Shown here one piece after another: positions 36,080 to 42,810 of a stretch of 64,000 nucleotides of DNA. Within the stretch, counting starts at the first letter, position 1. Each line of letters starts with the position of its first letter. The stretch spans positions 2,666,001 through 2,730,000 of the forward strand of contig CBDFKF010000004.1 of the NCBI GenBank assembly GCA_965248765.1. Direction: 5' to 3'. Source of the stretch: CBDFKF01 sp965248765. GTDB lineage: Bacteria; Pseudomonadota; Alphaproteobacteria; VGEJ01. The notes beneath the pieces are model-generated. The model was not told where the DNA came from. It was given only the letters and a program-made list of their open reading frames with translations, and did not search any database. The position numbers and the translations under genes are program-made.

Positions 36080-36598
36080 ATGTCGGACGACAGCAGCACC
36101 GAAGCCGGACAACCGCAAGAATCCGCAGGCACCGACACCGAGGCCGTCCCGAGCCTCGCCATCAACGCCCAATACATCCAGGATCTCTCCTTCGAGAATC
36201 CAAGAGCGCCCGATAGCCTCGCCTCGGGGCAACCCGAGGTCAAAGTGTCGGTCGAGGTCACCGCGCGCCAACTCGGCGAGGCCCGCTATGAATCGAGTAT
36301 CGGTATCAACGCCACGGCGCAGAACGCCGATCAGACTGTTTTCCTGGTTGAGCTCAAATACGGTGGCGTCTTCACGCTGGCCAACATCCCTGCCGACAGA
36401 ATTCAGCTCGTCTGCATGATCGAGTGCCCGCGCATGTTGTTCCCGTTTGCCCGGCGCATCATTGCTGACGTGACCCGCGACGGCGGGTTTCCCCCCCTTA
36501 TGCTCGATCCCATCGACTTCGTGCGACTGTATCAACAGCGCCGGACGCAGAACGCCGCCGCACCGGCCAGTCCCGACGGCAGCGGTGCCGTCAATTAG
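36080..36598 (+). CDS. secB: protein-export chaperone SecB
   Basis: SecB holds preproteins unfolded and passes them to SecA. The 172-residue protein has the SecB fold: INAQYIQDLSFENPRAP, VSVEVTARQLGEARYESSIGINATAQN, FLVELKYGGVFTL, and the SecA-binding and peptide-groove region ECPRMLFPFARRIIADVTRDGGFPPLMLDPIDFVRLY. The ATG 36080 is preceded by GGGAG. Its stop overlaps the dnaQ stop on the opposite strand. Confidence 0.96.
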   Translation: MSDDSSTEAGQPQESAGTDTEAVPSLAINAQYIQDLSFENPRAPDSLASGQPEVKVSVEVTARQLGEARYESSIGINATAQNADQTVFLVELKYGGVFTLANIPADRIQLVCMIECPRMLFPFARRIIADVTRDGGFPPLMLDPIDFVRLYQQRRTQNAAAPASPDGSGAVN

Positions 36599-37257
36599 CT
36601 AACGTGCCAGATCGGCTCGGTCAGCGTCTCGACGAAAGCGGCGTGCGCCGCCAACTCGGTCAGGGTTGGCTCATGCGGACGGGCCGGGCGTAGCACGCGC
36701 TCGACCGTTGGCGCTCGCGTCGTGGCGGCAAGCCCGAGCGCCGGCTGACGGCCACCGACCAGCTCGAGATAGACGTCGGCGAGGAGCTCGGAGTCGAGGA
36801 GCGCCCCGTGTTTGGTACGCGCCGCCAGGTCGATCGCGAAGCGGCGGCACAGGGCATCGAGGCTCGCTGGCGCACCCGGGAACTTGCGGCGCGCCAGTTT
36901 GACCGTATCGATAGTGCGTTGCGGCCGCAGCGGCGGTCGCTCGAGCTGTGCCAGTTCCGCATTCAAAAACGCGATATCGAATTCAGCGTTGTGGGCGATC
37001 ACTGGATCATCGCCGATGAAAGTGAGGAACTCATCGACCACCTCGGCGAACACCGGCTGGCTCCCCAGGAACTCAGCGGTCAGGCCGTGGACGTCGAAGG
37101 CGTCCGTGGGCATGTCGCGCTCGGGGTTCAGGTACTTCTGGAACACCTGCCCCGTCGGGATGTGATTGCGCAGCTCGACGCACCCGATCTCAACGACGCG
37201 ATGGCCCGCGTGCGGATCGAGGCCCGTCGTTTCCGTGTCGATGACGATCTCGCGCAT
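36595..37257 (-). CDS. dnaQ: DNA polymerase III subunit epsilon (proofreading exonuclease)
   Basis: DnaQ gives 3'-5' proofreading to the replicase. The DEDDh exonuclease motifs are all present in 220 residues: DTETTGLDP (Exo I, first Asp and Glu), AHNAEFDIAFLNAE (Exo II), and HGALLDSELLADVYLEL (Exo IIIepsilon, His and Asp). The C-terminal tail that binds the alpha subunit is short. Its ATG overlaps the coaE stop as TAATG, so translation is coupled within ppsR-aroE-coaE-dnaQ. Confidence 0.96.
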   Translation of the reverse strand: MREIVIDTETTGLDPHAGHRVVEIGCVELRNHIPTGQVFQKYLNPERDMPTDAFDVHGLTAEFLGSQPVFAEVVDEFLTFIGDDPVIAHNAEFDIAFLNAELAQLERPPLRPQRTIDTVKLARRKFPGAPASLDALCRRFAIDLAARTKHGALLDSELLADVYLELVGGRQPALGLAATTRAPTVERVLRPARPHEPTLTELAAHAAFVETLTEPIWHVS

Positions 37258-37886
37258 TACTTTGGCGGGCGGCGGCGGCCGGGTGAGGGCGGGTGGCGTC
37301 CTGTCCGCAGCATTCTGACGATCTTGCGGATCTGCTGCAATGCGCGCCGTTTCCCACAGCTGGTTGATATGACGAAATCAGCGCGGCGGCGTTTTGCACG
37401 GTCGGATAGTTGTTGGTTCAGGATGGCGCGGTACTTTGCCTCTGTCATACCGGGCCGCGGTAGAACGCGGGCGCGCTGGATAGCAGCGCTGGCGCTGACC
37501 ACGGCGACGTAATCGCACCGAGCCTCCGCGCCGGTTTCGAATAAGAGCGGGATGTCGAGCACGACCAGCCAAGCCCACCGCAACCCGGCTTCACGTTTGA
37601 AGCGCCGCTCCTGCTCACGCACGAGCGGGTGCAAGATCGATTCGAGATGCCGCAGGGCCGCCGGATCATCGAACACGATGGCGCCTAGCGCCGTGCGTTC
37701 CAGCACACCGGCTTTGAGGGCCTCGGGAAACCGCTCGGCGACGGCGGATACAGCGCCGCCACCCTTAGCTAGCAATTCGTGCACCGCAGCATCGGCATCA
37801 AAGACCGGGATGCCGAGTGAGGCAAAGCCCCGCGCGGCAGCTGTCTTGCCCATTCCGATCGAGCCCGTCAGCCCGAGCACGATCAT
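37257..37886 (-). CDS. coaE: dephospho-CoA kinase
   Basis: CoaE catalyses the last step of coenzyme A synthesis. In 209 residues it shows the P-loop GLTGSIGMGKT at the N terminus, the FDADAAVHEL substrate segment, and the LDIPLLFETGAEARCDYVAVVSA strand typical of the family. The LID-like QRARVLPRPGMTEAKYRAILNQQLSDRAKRRRADFVI region follows. It overlaps aroE upstream by 4 bp (ATGA) and dnaQ downstream by 1 bp. Confidence 0.96.
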   Translation of the reverse strand: MIVLGLTGSIGMGKTAAARGFASLGIPVFDADAAVHELLAKGGGAVSAVAERFPEALKAGVLERTALGAIVFDDPAALRHLESILHPLVREQERRFKREAGLRWAWLVVLDIPLLFETGAEARCDYVAVVSASAAIQRARVLPRPGMTEAKYRAILNQQLSDRAKRRRADFVISTSCGKRRALQQIRKIVRMLRTGRHPPSPGRRRPPK

Positions 37887-38743
37887 CCGCCGCCGTCGCT
37901 CCGCAGATCCCCGACCACGAATGCACGCAATCCTTCGCTGACTTCGGGATCAACACCGAACCAGGCAGCAAACCCCATGCGTGCCTGATGCAACAGCATG
38001 CCCAGGCCGTCGACCGTGCGGTGCCCGCGCGCCGCGGCGGTGGCCAGCAGGTGGGTCTGGAGCGGTGCATAGACGATGTCGTAGACGGCGGCCGCGGGCG
38101 GCAGTGCATCGAGAGTGAGCTCCAACGTCGGCTCGCCGTCCATACCAAGGCTTGAGGCATTGACAAGCAGCTGCGCACCGTCGAGCACGCGGGCACGGTC
38201 GAACCACGCCGCGACCGTCGTGCGCTCGCCGAGCGCGATCGCCAGCGCCTCGGCTCGGGCCATCGTCCGGTTGACCAGCCGGATTTCCGGCACGCCGGCA
38301 TCGAGGAGAGCGACGGCGATTGCGCGGGCAGCACCGCCAGCGCCGATCACCACCGCCGGGCCGGCCTCGGCACGCCAAGCACGCACCGACTCACCGAGAT
38401 GCGCAAGAAAGCCGATGGCATCGCTATTCGCGCCATGCAAGCTTCCGTCCTCCCGTACGGTGACAGTGTTGACCGCGCCGATCCGCACCGCCTGTGCATC
38501 CGCCGTATCCACCGCCGCGAGCGCCGCTTCCTTATGGGGCAGGGTGACGTTGACGCCGGCAAAACCCAGCTGCGCGAGCACGCGCAGCGCGTGGGCGAAG
38601 TGTTCCGGGGCAACCGCCAACGGCACATAGGCACCGTCTATCTCGTACTGCTCAAGCCAATAGCCATGCAGCCGCGGCGAGCGCGAATGTGAGATCGGCC
38701 AGCCGAGCACTCCGGCAAGCTTGGCGCGTCCACTCAGGATCAT
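37883..38743 (-). CDS. aroE: shikimate dehydrogenase
   Basis: AroE reduces 3-dehydroshikimate with NADPH in the aromatic amino acid pathway. The 286-residue protein has the substrate motif GWPISHSRSPRLHGYWL, the catalytic Lys and Asp in NVTLPHKEAAL and GANSDAIGFL, the NADP loop VIGAGGAARAIAVAL with NRTMARAEAL, and the C-terminal DGLGMLLHQARMGFAAWFG. All key residues are present. It starts 9 bp after ppsR. The maf gene often found between these two in alphaproteobacteria is absent. Confidence 0.96.
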   Translation of the reverse strand: MILSGRAKLAGVLGWPISHSRSPRLHGYWLEQYEIDGAYVPLAVAPEHFAHALRVLAQLGFAGVNVTLPHKEAALAAVDTADAQAVRIGAVNTVTVREDGSLHGANSDAIGFLAHLGESVRAWRAEAGPAVVIGAGGAARAIAVALLDAGVPEIRLVNRTMARAEALAIALGERTTVAAWFDRARVLDGAQLLVNASSLGMDGEPTLELTLDALPPAAAVYDIVYAPLQTHLLATAAARGHRTVDGLGMLLHQARMGFAAWFGVDPEVSEGLRAFVVGDLRSDGGG

Positions 38744-38752
38744 ACTGATGCT

Positions 38753-39580
38753 CTATCCGAGCGCGGTCTCCTCTAAGCGCTGGGCGCTGCAGAGATGCAG
38801 TATCCCTGCCGCGGTCTCCTCGATCGAGCGGCGGGTGACATCGATGACCGGCCAACCGTGCTGCTCGAACAGCCGCCGCGCCTTGGCGATCTCTTCCTTC
38901 ACATGCTCGGGATCGACATAGGCTGTCTCAGCATCCTGTTTGAGAACCAACAAGCGGTTGCGACGGATATGGATCAGGCGCTCAGAGCTAGTCGTTAGGC
39001 CAACCACCAGGGGTCCCTTCAGCTCCATCAGCTCTTTCGGCACGGGCAGGTCGGGCACCAATGGCACGTTGGCGGCTTTAAGGCCGCGGTTCGCAAGGTA
39101 CATACAAGTTGGCGTCTTCGAGGTGCGCGAGACCCCCACCAACACCACGTCCGCCGTCGGCAGCTCGGATAACAACTGCCCATCATCGTGCGCCAGGCAA
39201 TATCCCATGGCTTCGATGCGGCCGAAGTACTCAGCGTCCATGGCGTGCTGGCGACCCGGTTGAGCGCGCACCTCGGCACCGAAGTGGTTGGCCATGGCGG
39301 CTAGGATCGGATCCATGACAGAAAGGCACGGCACCCTCAGATCACGACACGTCGCCTCCAAACCATCGTGCATGGCCCGATCAACAAAGGTGCACATGAC
39401 CAGGCCCGGTCGCGCTCTAATTCCCTCGACGGCTTTTTCAAGATGCGCCGGCCGCCGAACCAGCGGCCAGTCGTGCTCAACGACATCGACATTGTCGAAC
39501 TGCACGATCGCCGCCTTGGCTAAGACATTGAGCGTCTCGCCGGTGGCATCGGAAACGAGGTGAAGATGATGAACCGTCAT
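38753..39580 (-). CDS. ppsR: pyruvate, phosphate dikinase regulatory protein (DUF299 kinase/phosphorylase)
   Basis: This family acts as an ADP-dependent kinase and Pi-dependent phosphorylase that switches PPDK or PEP synthase off and on. The 275-residue protein has HHLHLVSDATGETLNVLAKAAI at the N terminus, the P-loop-like VLVGVSRTSKTPTCMYLANRG, and the closing IDVTRRSIEETAAGIL. Its Caulobacter and Rickettsia homologues (RP001) are the classic left-hand neighbour of the replication origin, which matters for the adjacent gap. ATG 39580 is preferred; TTG 39592 is in frame. Confidence 0.94.
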   Translation of the reverse strand: MTVHHLHLVSDATGETLNVLAKAAIVQFDNVDVVEHDWPLVRRPAHLEKAVEGIRARPGLVMCTFVDRAMHDGLEATCRDLRVPCLSVMDPILAAMANHFGAEVRAQPGRQHAMDAEYFGRIEAMGYCLAHDDGQLLSELPTADVVLVGVSRTSKTPTCMYLANRGLKAANVPLVPDLPVPKELMELKGPLVVGLTTSSERLIHIRRNRLLVLKQDAETAYVDPEHVKEEIAKARRLFEQHGWPVIDVTRRSIEETAAGILHLCSAQRLEETALG

Positions 39581-39683
39581 GCCGGGTTGCAAGCCTCACT
39601 GTGAATCAGGTGCAGATTGGGGACAAGCCGCACTCCGCCGTTGAAGCCAAGATTCAGTCCCCGCTCAGCGAATCTCCTCCGCG

Positions 39684-39705
39684 GTTTCATCATCTGTGAT
39701 GAAAC
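39684..39705. repeat. perfect 9-bp inverted repeat in the origin gap
   Basis: GTTTCATCA and TGATGAAAC flank a 4-base loop (TCTG). It lies about 105 bp upstream of the ppsR start and next to an AT-rich stretch (CGTTATTTA). It may be a protein-binding site or a hairpin within the origin. Confidence 0.8.
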
Positions 39706-39713
39706 GTTATTTA

Positions 39714-39733
39714 CCCCGCAAGGCAAAGCGGGG
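39714..39733. repeat. CCCCGC / GCGGGG inverted repeat in the origin gap
   Basis: A 6-bp perfect stem with an 8-base loop (AAGGCAAA) follows the AT-rich ATTTA just after the previous inverted repeat. Role unknown. Confidence 0.7.
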
Positions 39734-39929
39734 ACAACGACACCGCCCACAGTGAAAGCGCCGGTTATGAACACGCTACCGTCACCGTGTCCGCCAACCA
39801 TGCAGCCATCTGATCAGACGTTTGAGAACGCTTATCCCGATCTGTGCACTCGACCGGGACTTGCCCCCACATCCATCCCACAACGATCCACTCGGTGTTC
39901 GTCCCCACGATCCACAGGGATCTACCATT

Positions 39930-39960
39930 ACTACAATAAGAGTCTGACTCTTGATGTAGT
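39930..39960. repeat. 31-bp near-perfect palindrome upstream of hemE with two GANTC sites
   Basis: Arms ACTACAATAAGAGT and ACTCTTGATGTAGT pair at 12 of 14 positions around a CTG centre. The arms contain GAGTC (39940-39944) and GACTC (39946-39950), so CcrM-type methylation would fall symmetrically around the centre. It ends 34 bp before the hemE ATG. This position suits an operator for hemE or an origin-control site. Confidence 0.8.
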
Positions 39961-39994
39961 TTGTCGATAGTCCAACCTGCTCCGCCCTTCTTTC

Positions 39995-41050
39995 ATGTCC
40001 GCGACTCTTCAGACAACTGGTCCGCCACTATTGTTGCAAGCACTGCGTGGCACGCGGGTATCACCGCCGCCGATCTGGCTCATGCGCCAAGCAGGTCGCT
40101 ACCTACCGGAGTATCGGGAGGTTCGTGCGCAAGCCGGTGACTTCCTGGAACTTTGCCACCGACCGGAGCTCGCCGCCGAAGTAACATTGCAACCGGTTCG
40201 CCGCTTCAATCTCAATGCAGCAATTTTGTTCGCCGATATCCTGTTGCTGCCTGAAGCATTGGGACAGCCGCTCTCGTTCCGCGAAGGCAAAGGACCCATA
40301 CTCACGCCGCTCCGTTCAGCAACAGACGTAGCCAAGCTGTCATCAGCACGCACGAGCGAACGCCTTTCCTCAGTGATGGAGACCGTGAAGCGGGTGAAGT
40401 CGGAGCTTCCGGCATCGACGGCATTGATCGGTTTCGCTGGAGCACCGTGGACGGTCGCTGCCTACATGGTCGAAGGGCGCGGTGATGGCGTGTTCGCAAG
40501 CGCACGCAAATGGGCATACCAGGATCCCGCCGGATTCCAGCGGCTCATCGACCTGCTTGTTGCCAGTACGATCGACTATCTCCGGGGTCAAATCGCGGCT
40601 GGTGTCGACGTCGTTCAGCTGTTTGATAGTTGGGCCGGGTTGCTGCCGGCGAGCGCGTTCCGGCGTTGGTGCACCGAGCCGGTGGCAGCGATCGTGGCAG
40701 CGCTGCGCGCGACCGCGCCCGAGGTGCCTGTCATCGCGTTTCCGCGTGGGGCCGCGACGATGCTGCCGGCCTTCGTGGGGGCGACCGGTGTCGACGCCGT
40801 CAGCCTTGATACGGCGATCTCGCCGGCATGGGCCGCGAGCGCCGTGCAGCCGCAATGCGCCGTCCAAGGCAATCTCGATCCGCTCGCCCTTGTTGCCGGT
40901 GGTGAAACGATGGCCACCGAGGCCGCTGACATTCTCACTGCGTTCGCGGGCGGTTCCCACATCTTCAATCTTGGCCACGGTATCGTGCCGGAGACCCCAC
41001 CCGATCACGTCGCCGAGCTGGTGGAGCTCGTACGCGGCGGCCAAGGATAG
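39995..41050 (+). CDS. hemE: uroporphyrinogen decarboxylase
   Basis: HemE decarboxylates uroporphyrinogen III to coproporphyrinogen III. The 351-residue protein carries both UROD signatures: PIWLMRQAGRYLPEYRE near the N terminus with the active-site Arg, and GFAGAPWTVAAYMVEG. The catalytic Asp region LFADILLLPEALG, and VQGNLDPLALV with HIFNLGHGIVPETP at the end, are also present. It leads the hemE-hemH-hemJ run. No ribosome site is evident before the ATG. Its upstream gap is the candidate origin. Confidence 0.97.
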   Translation: MSATLQTTGPPLLLQALRGTRVSPPPIWLMRQAGRYLPEYREVRAQAGDFLELCHRPELAAEVTLQPVRRFNLNAAILFADILLLPEALGQPLSFREGKGPILTPLRSATDVAKLSSARTSERLSSVMETVKRVKSELPASTALIGFAGAPWTVAAYMVEGRGDGVFASARKWAYQDPAGFQRLIDLLVASTIDYLRGQIAAGVDVVQLFDSWAGLLPASAFRRWCTEPVAAIVAALRATAPEVPVIAFPRGAATMLPAFVGATGVDAVSLDTAISPAWAASAVQPQCAVQGNLDPLALVAGGETMATEAADILTAFAGGSHIFNLGHGIVPETPPDHVAELVELVRGGQG

Positions 41051-41064
41051 GGTCTGCTGGCGAG

Positions 41065-42090
41065 ATGGCCCGTACCGCGGTCGTTCTGTTCAATTTAGGT
41101 GCGCCGGATGAGCGGCGCTCGGTGCGGCCGTTTCTCACCAATTTGTTTAGTGACCCGGCGATCATCAGCACGCCTGCGTTGGTACGCGGCTTCCTCGCGC
41201 GCCTCATCGCTGCCCGCCGCACGCCGGCGGCGATCGAGATTTATCGTCGCCTCGGAGGTGGCTCGCCGCTCCGAGCGAACACCCAGGCCCAGGCCGATGC
41301 CCTGCAGGACGCCCTCGGCGATGGTGCACGCGTGTTCATCGCCATGCGCTACTGGCATCCCATGAGCGATGAGACGGCGCGCGAGGTCGCCGCTTGGCGG
41401 CCGGACGAGGTTGTCCTTTTGCCGCTCTATCCGCAGTTCTCCACGACCACGACTGCCTCATCGATTGCAGCGTGGCGGGTGGCCGCAGGCCATGCCGGGT
41501 TAACGGCGCCCACTCGGTCGATCTGCTGTTATCCCACCATGGCCGGGTTGATCGCAGCCCACACGCGTCTGATCCTCGAGGAGATGGCCGAGGCGAGCGT
41601 GCCCTACCGCCTCCTTTTTTCGGCCCACGGTCTGCCCGAGCGCATCGTCGCCCGGGGTGATCCCTACCCATGGCAGGTCGAGCAGACCGCCGCGGCCGTT
41701 GTCGCGCAGCTCGAATCAGAACGCGGTAACACGCTCGATTGGCAGGTCTGTTACCAAAGCCGTGTCGGACCACTGGCCTGGATCGGGCCAGCCACCGAGG
41801 ACGAACTCGGCCGCGCCGGCGCCGCAGGAATCGGGGTCGTGCTTGTGCCCATCGCGTTCGTGTCCGAGCACTCGGAGACGTTGGTCGAGCTCGACATAAC
41901 GTATCGCGAGCTTGCCATGGCGGCGGGCATCAAGAGCTTCCACCGGGTTCCGGCCCTTGATGTGGCAGCGGAGTTCATCGGTGCGCTCGCCGAGCTCGTC
42001 CGCCGACCGGCCGGGCGTGCTGTGGGTTCCCAGCACGGTGATCGATTGTGCCCGGCGCGGTTTGCTGGCTGCGCCCAAACCGCTGCGTGA
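41065..42090 (+). CDS. hemH: ferrochelatase
   Basis: HemH inserts Fe2+ into protoporphyrin IX to make haem. The 341-residue protein shows VLFNLGAPDERRSVRPFLTNLFSD at the start, MRYWHPMSDE, VVLLPLYPQFSTTTTASS, LLFSAHGLPERIVARGDPYPWQVE with the catalytic His, YQSRVGPLAWIGPATEDEL and FVSEHSETLVELDITYRELA with the metal-binding Glu. It begins 14 bp after hemE, so it is in the same operon. Confidence 0.96.
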   Translation: MARTAVVLFNLGAPDERRSVRPFLTNLFSDPAIISTPALVRGFLARLIAARRTPAAIEIYRRLGGGSPLRANTQAQADALQDALGDGARVFIAMRYWHPMSDETAREVAAWRPDEVVLLPLYPQFSTTTTASSIAAWRVAAGHAGLTAPTRSICCYPTMAGLIAAHTRLILEEMAEASVPYRLLFSAHGLPERIVARGDPYPWQVEQTAAAVVAQLESERGNTLDWQVCYQSRVGPLAWIGPATEDELGRAGAAGIGVVLVPIAFVSEHSETLVELDITYRELAMAAGIKSFHRVPALDVAAEFIGALAELVRRPAGRAVGSQHGDRLCPARFAGCAQTAA

Positions 42091-42105
42091 GAAAGGCGCC
42101 TAGGA

Positions 42106-42552
42106 ATGGATTTTTTGAGTGATTGGTATCCGTGGACTCGGGCCTTCCACATCATTTCCGTCATCGCCTGGATGGCCGGCATGCTGTATTTGCCGCGCTT
42201 GTTCGTCTACCACGTTGAGGCCGGGCCCGGCTCTGCCCAGGCCGAGACCTTCAAAGTCATGGAGCGCCGGCTGCTGCGCTCGATCATCAACCCGGCGATG
42301 GGCGCGACCTTCTTCTTCGGTATTCTCCTGCTGCTCACGCCCGGCATCGTCGACTGGGGTACCGGCTGGATCTGGGTTAAGCTCGTGCTGATCGGCGCGA
42401 TGACCGCGGCACACGGCGTTTTTTCCCGGTGGCGTCGCCAGCTTGAGGCCGATGCCAGCCCCCACGACGCGCGCCTCTATCGGATGGCCAACGAGGTTCC
42501 CGCCGTCCTGATGGTGGCGATCGTTATTCTGGTTGCCGTCAAGCCGTTCTAG
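42106..42552 (+). CDS. hemJ: protoporphyrinogen IX oxidase HemJ
   Basis: HemJ is the membrane protoporphyrinogen oxidase used by many alphaproteobacteria and cyanobacteria in place of HemY or HemG. The 148-residue protein has four hydrophobic segments, with AFHIISVIAWMAGMLYLPRLFVYHVE at the N terminus holding the conserved His residues. MERRLLRSIINPAMGATFFFGILLLL, LVLIGAMTAAHGVFSRWRRQL and RLYRMANEVPAVLMVAIVILVAVKPF follow. It starts 15 bp after hemH, completing the three last-stage haem genes. Confidence 0.94.
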   Translation: MDFLSDWYPWTRAFHIISVIAWMAGMLYLPRLFVYHVEAGPGSAQAETFKVMERRLLRSIINPAMGATFFFGILLLLTPGIVDWGTGWIWVKLVLIGAMTAAHGVFSRWRRQLEADASPHDARLYRMANEVPAVLMVAIVILVAVKPF

Positions 42553-42601
42553 GTGGAACGGTTACCACTGGTTAACCAACTTGTGAAAAACACTATTTGA
42601 C

Positions 42602-42610
42602 TTATCCACA
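42602..42610 (+). promoter_or_regulatory. perfect DnaA box (TTATCCACA)
   Basis: An exact match to the consensus TTATCCACA lies in the 258-bp AT-richer gap between hemJ and rho. A TGGTTAACCA palindrome is at 42569-42578. A -35-like TTGACT overlaps the start of the box, so DnaA could affect rho transcription; alternatively the gap may contribute to origin function. Confidence 0.7.
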
Positions 42611-42704
42611 GCATTTGCTCCATGTTGTGGTAAGTCACGGGTCGGGCTGAGTCGCATTCGAGCCCAACAAACCGAAAACTCAACGAGATTTTGTCTGTTC
42701 GCCC

Positions 42705-42726
42705 GGGTGACCCGATCACCCTTTTT
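42705..42726 (+). terminator. hairpin plus T-run in the rho leader
   Basis: GGGTGA / TCACCC pair around a CCCGA loop and are followed by TTTTT. It could end hemEHJ transcripts or act as an attenuator before rho, whose homologues are known to be autoregulated by premature termination. The stem is only 6 bp. Confidence 0.55.
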
Positions 42727-42810
42727 CCCAATCCAACTCTTGGAATGCGCGTGGCGACTGGCGCGTTGACCCTGCCACACCTGCGTTCCAACCCTGGATA
42801 CTAAGTTGCC

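Larger units (their letters stand above)
39581..39994. other. candidate chromosomal origin of replication (oriC) between ppsR and hemE
   Basis: This 414-bp gap between the DUF299 (RP001-like) gene and hemE has no convincing gene and is richer in A+T than its surroundings. In Caulobacter the origin lies in exactly this gene context. DnaA-box-like words with two mismatches to TTATCCACA occur at 39765 (TTATGAACA), 39832 (TTATCCCGA) and 39908 (CGATCCACA). A weaker CGATCCACT is at 39884. Five GANTC sites fall inside it, at 39603, 39651, 39670, 39940 and 39946, with another at 40003. Three inverted repeats are listed separately. It must also hold the divergent ppsR and hemE promoters. No perfect DnaA box is present, so function is inferred. 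Confidence 0.7.

Noticed and set aside
39832..39840. TTATCCCGA as a true DnaA box
   Set aside because: It differs from consensus at two of the most important positions; kept only as supporting evidence for the gap, not as a separate feature.
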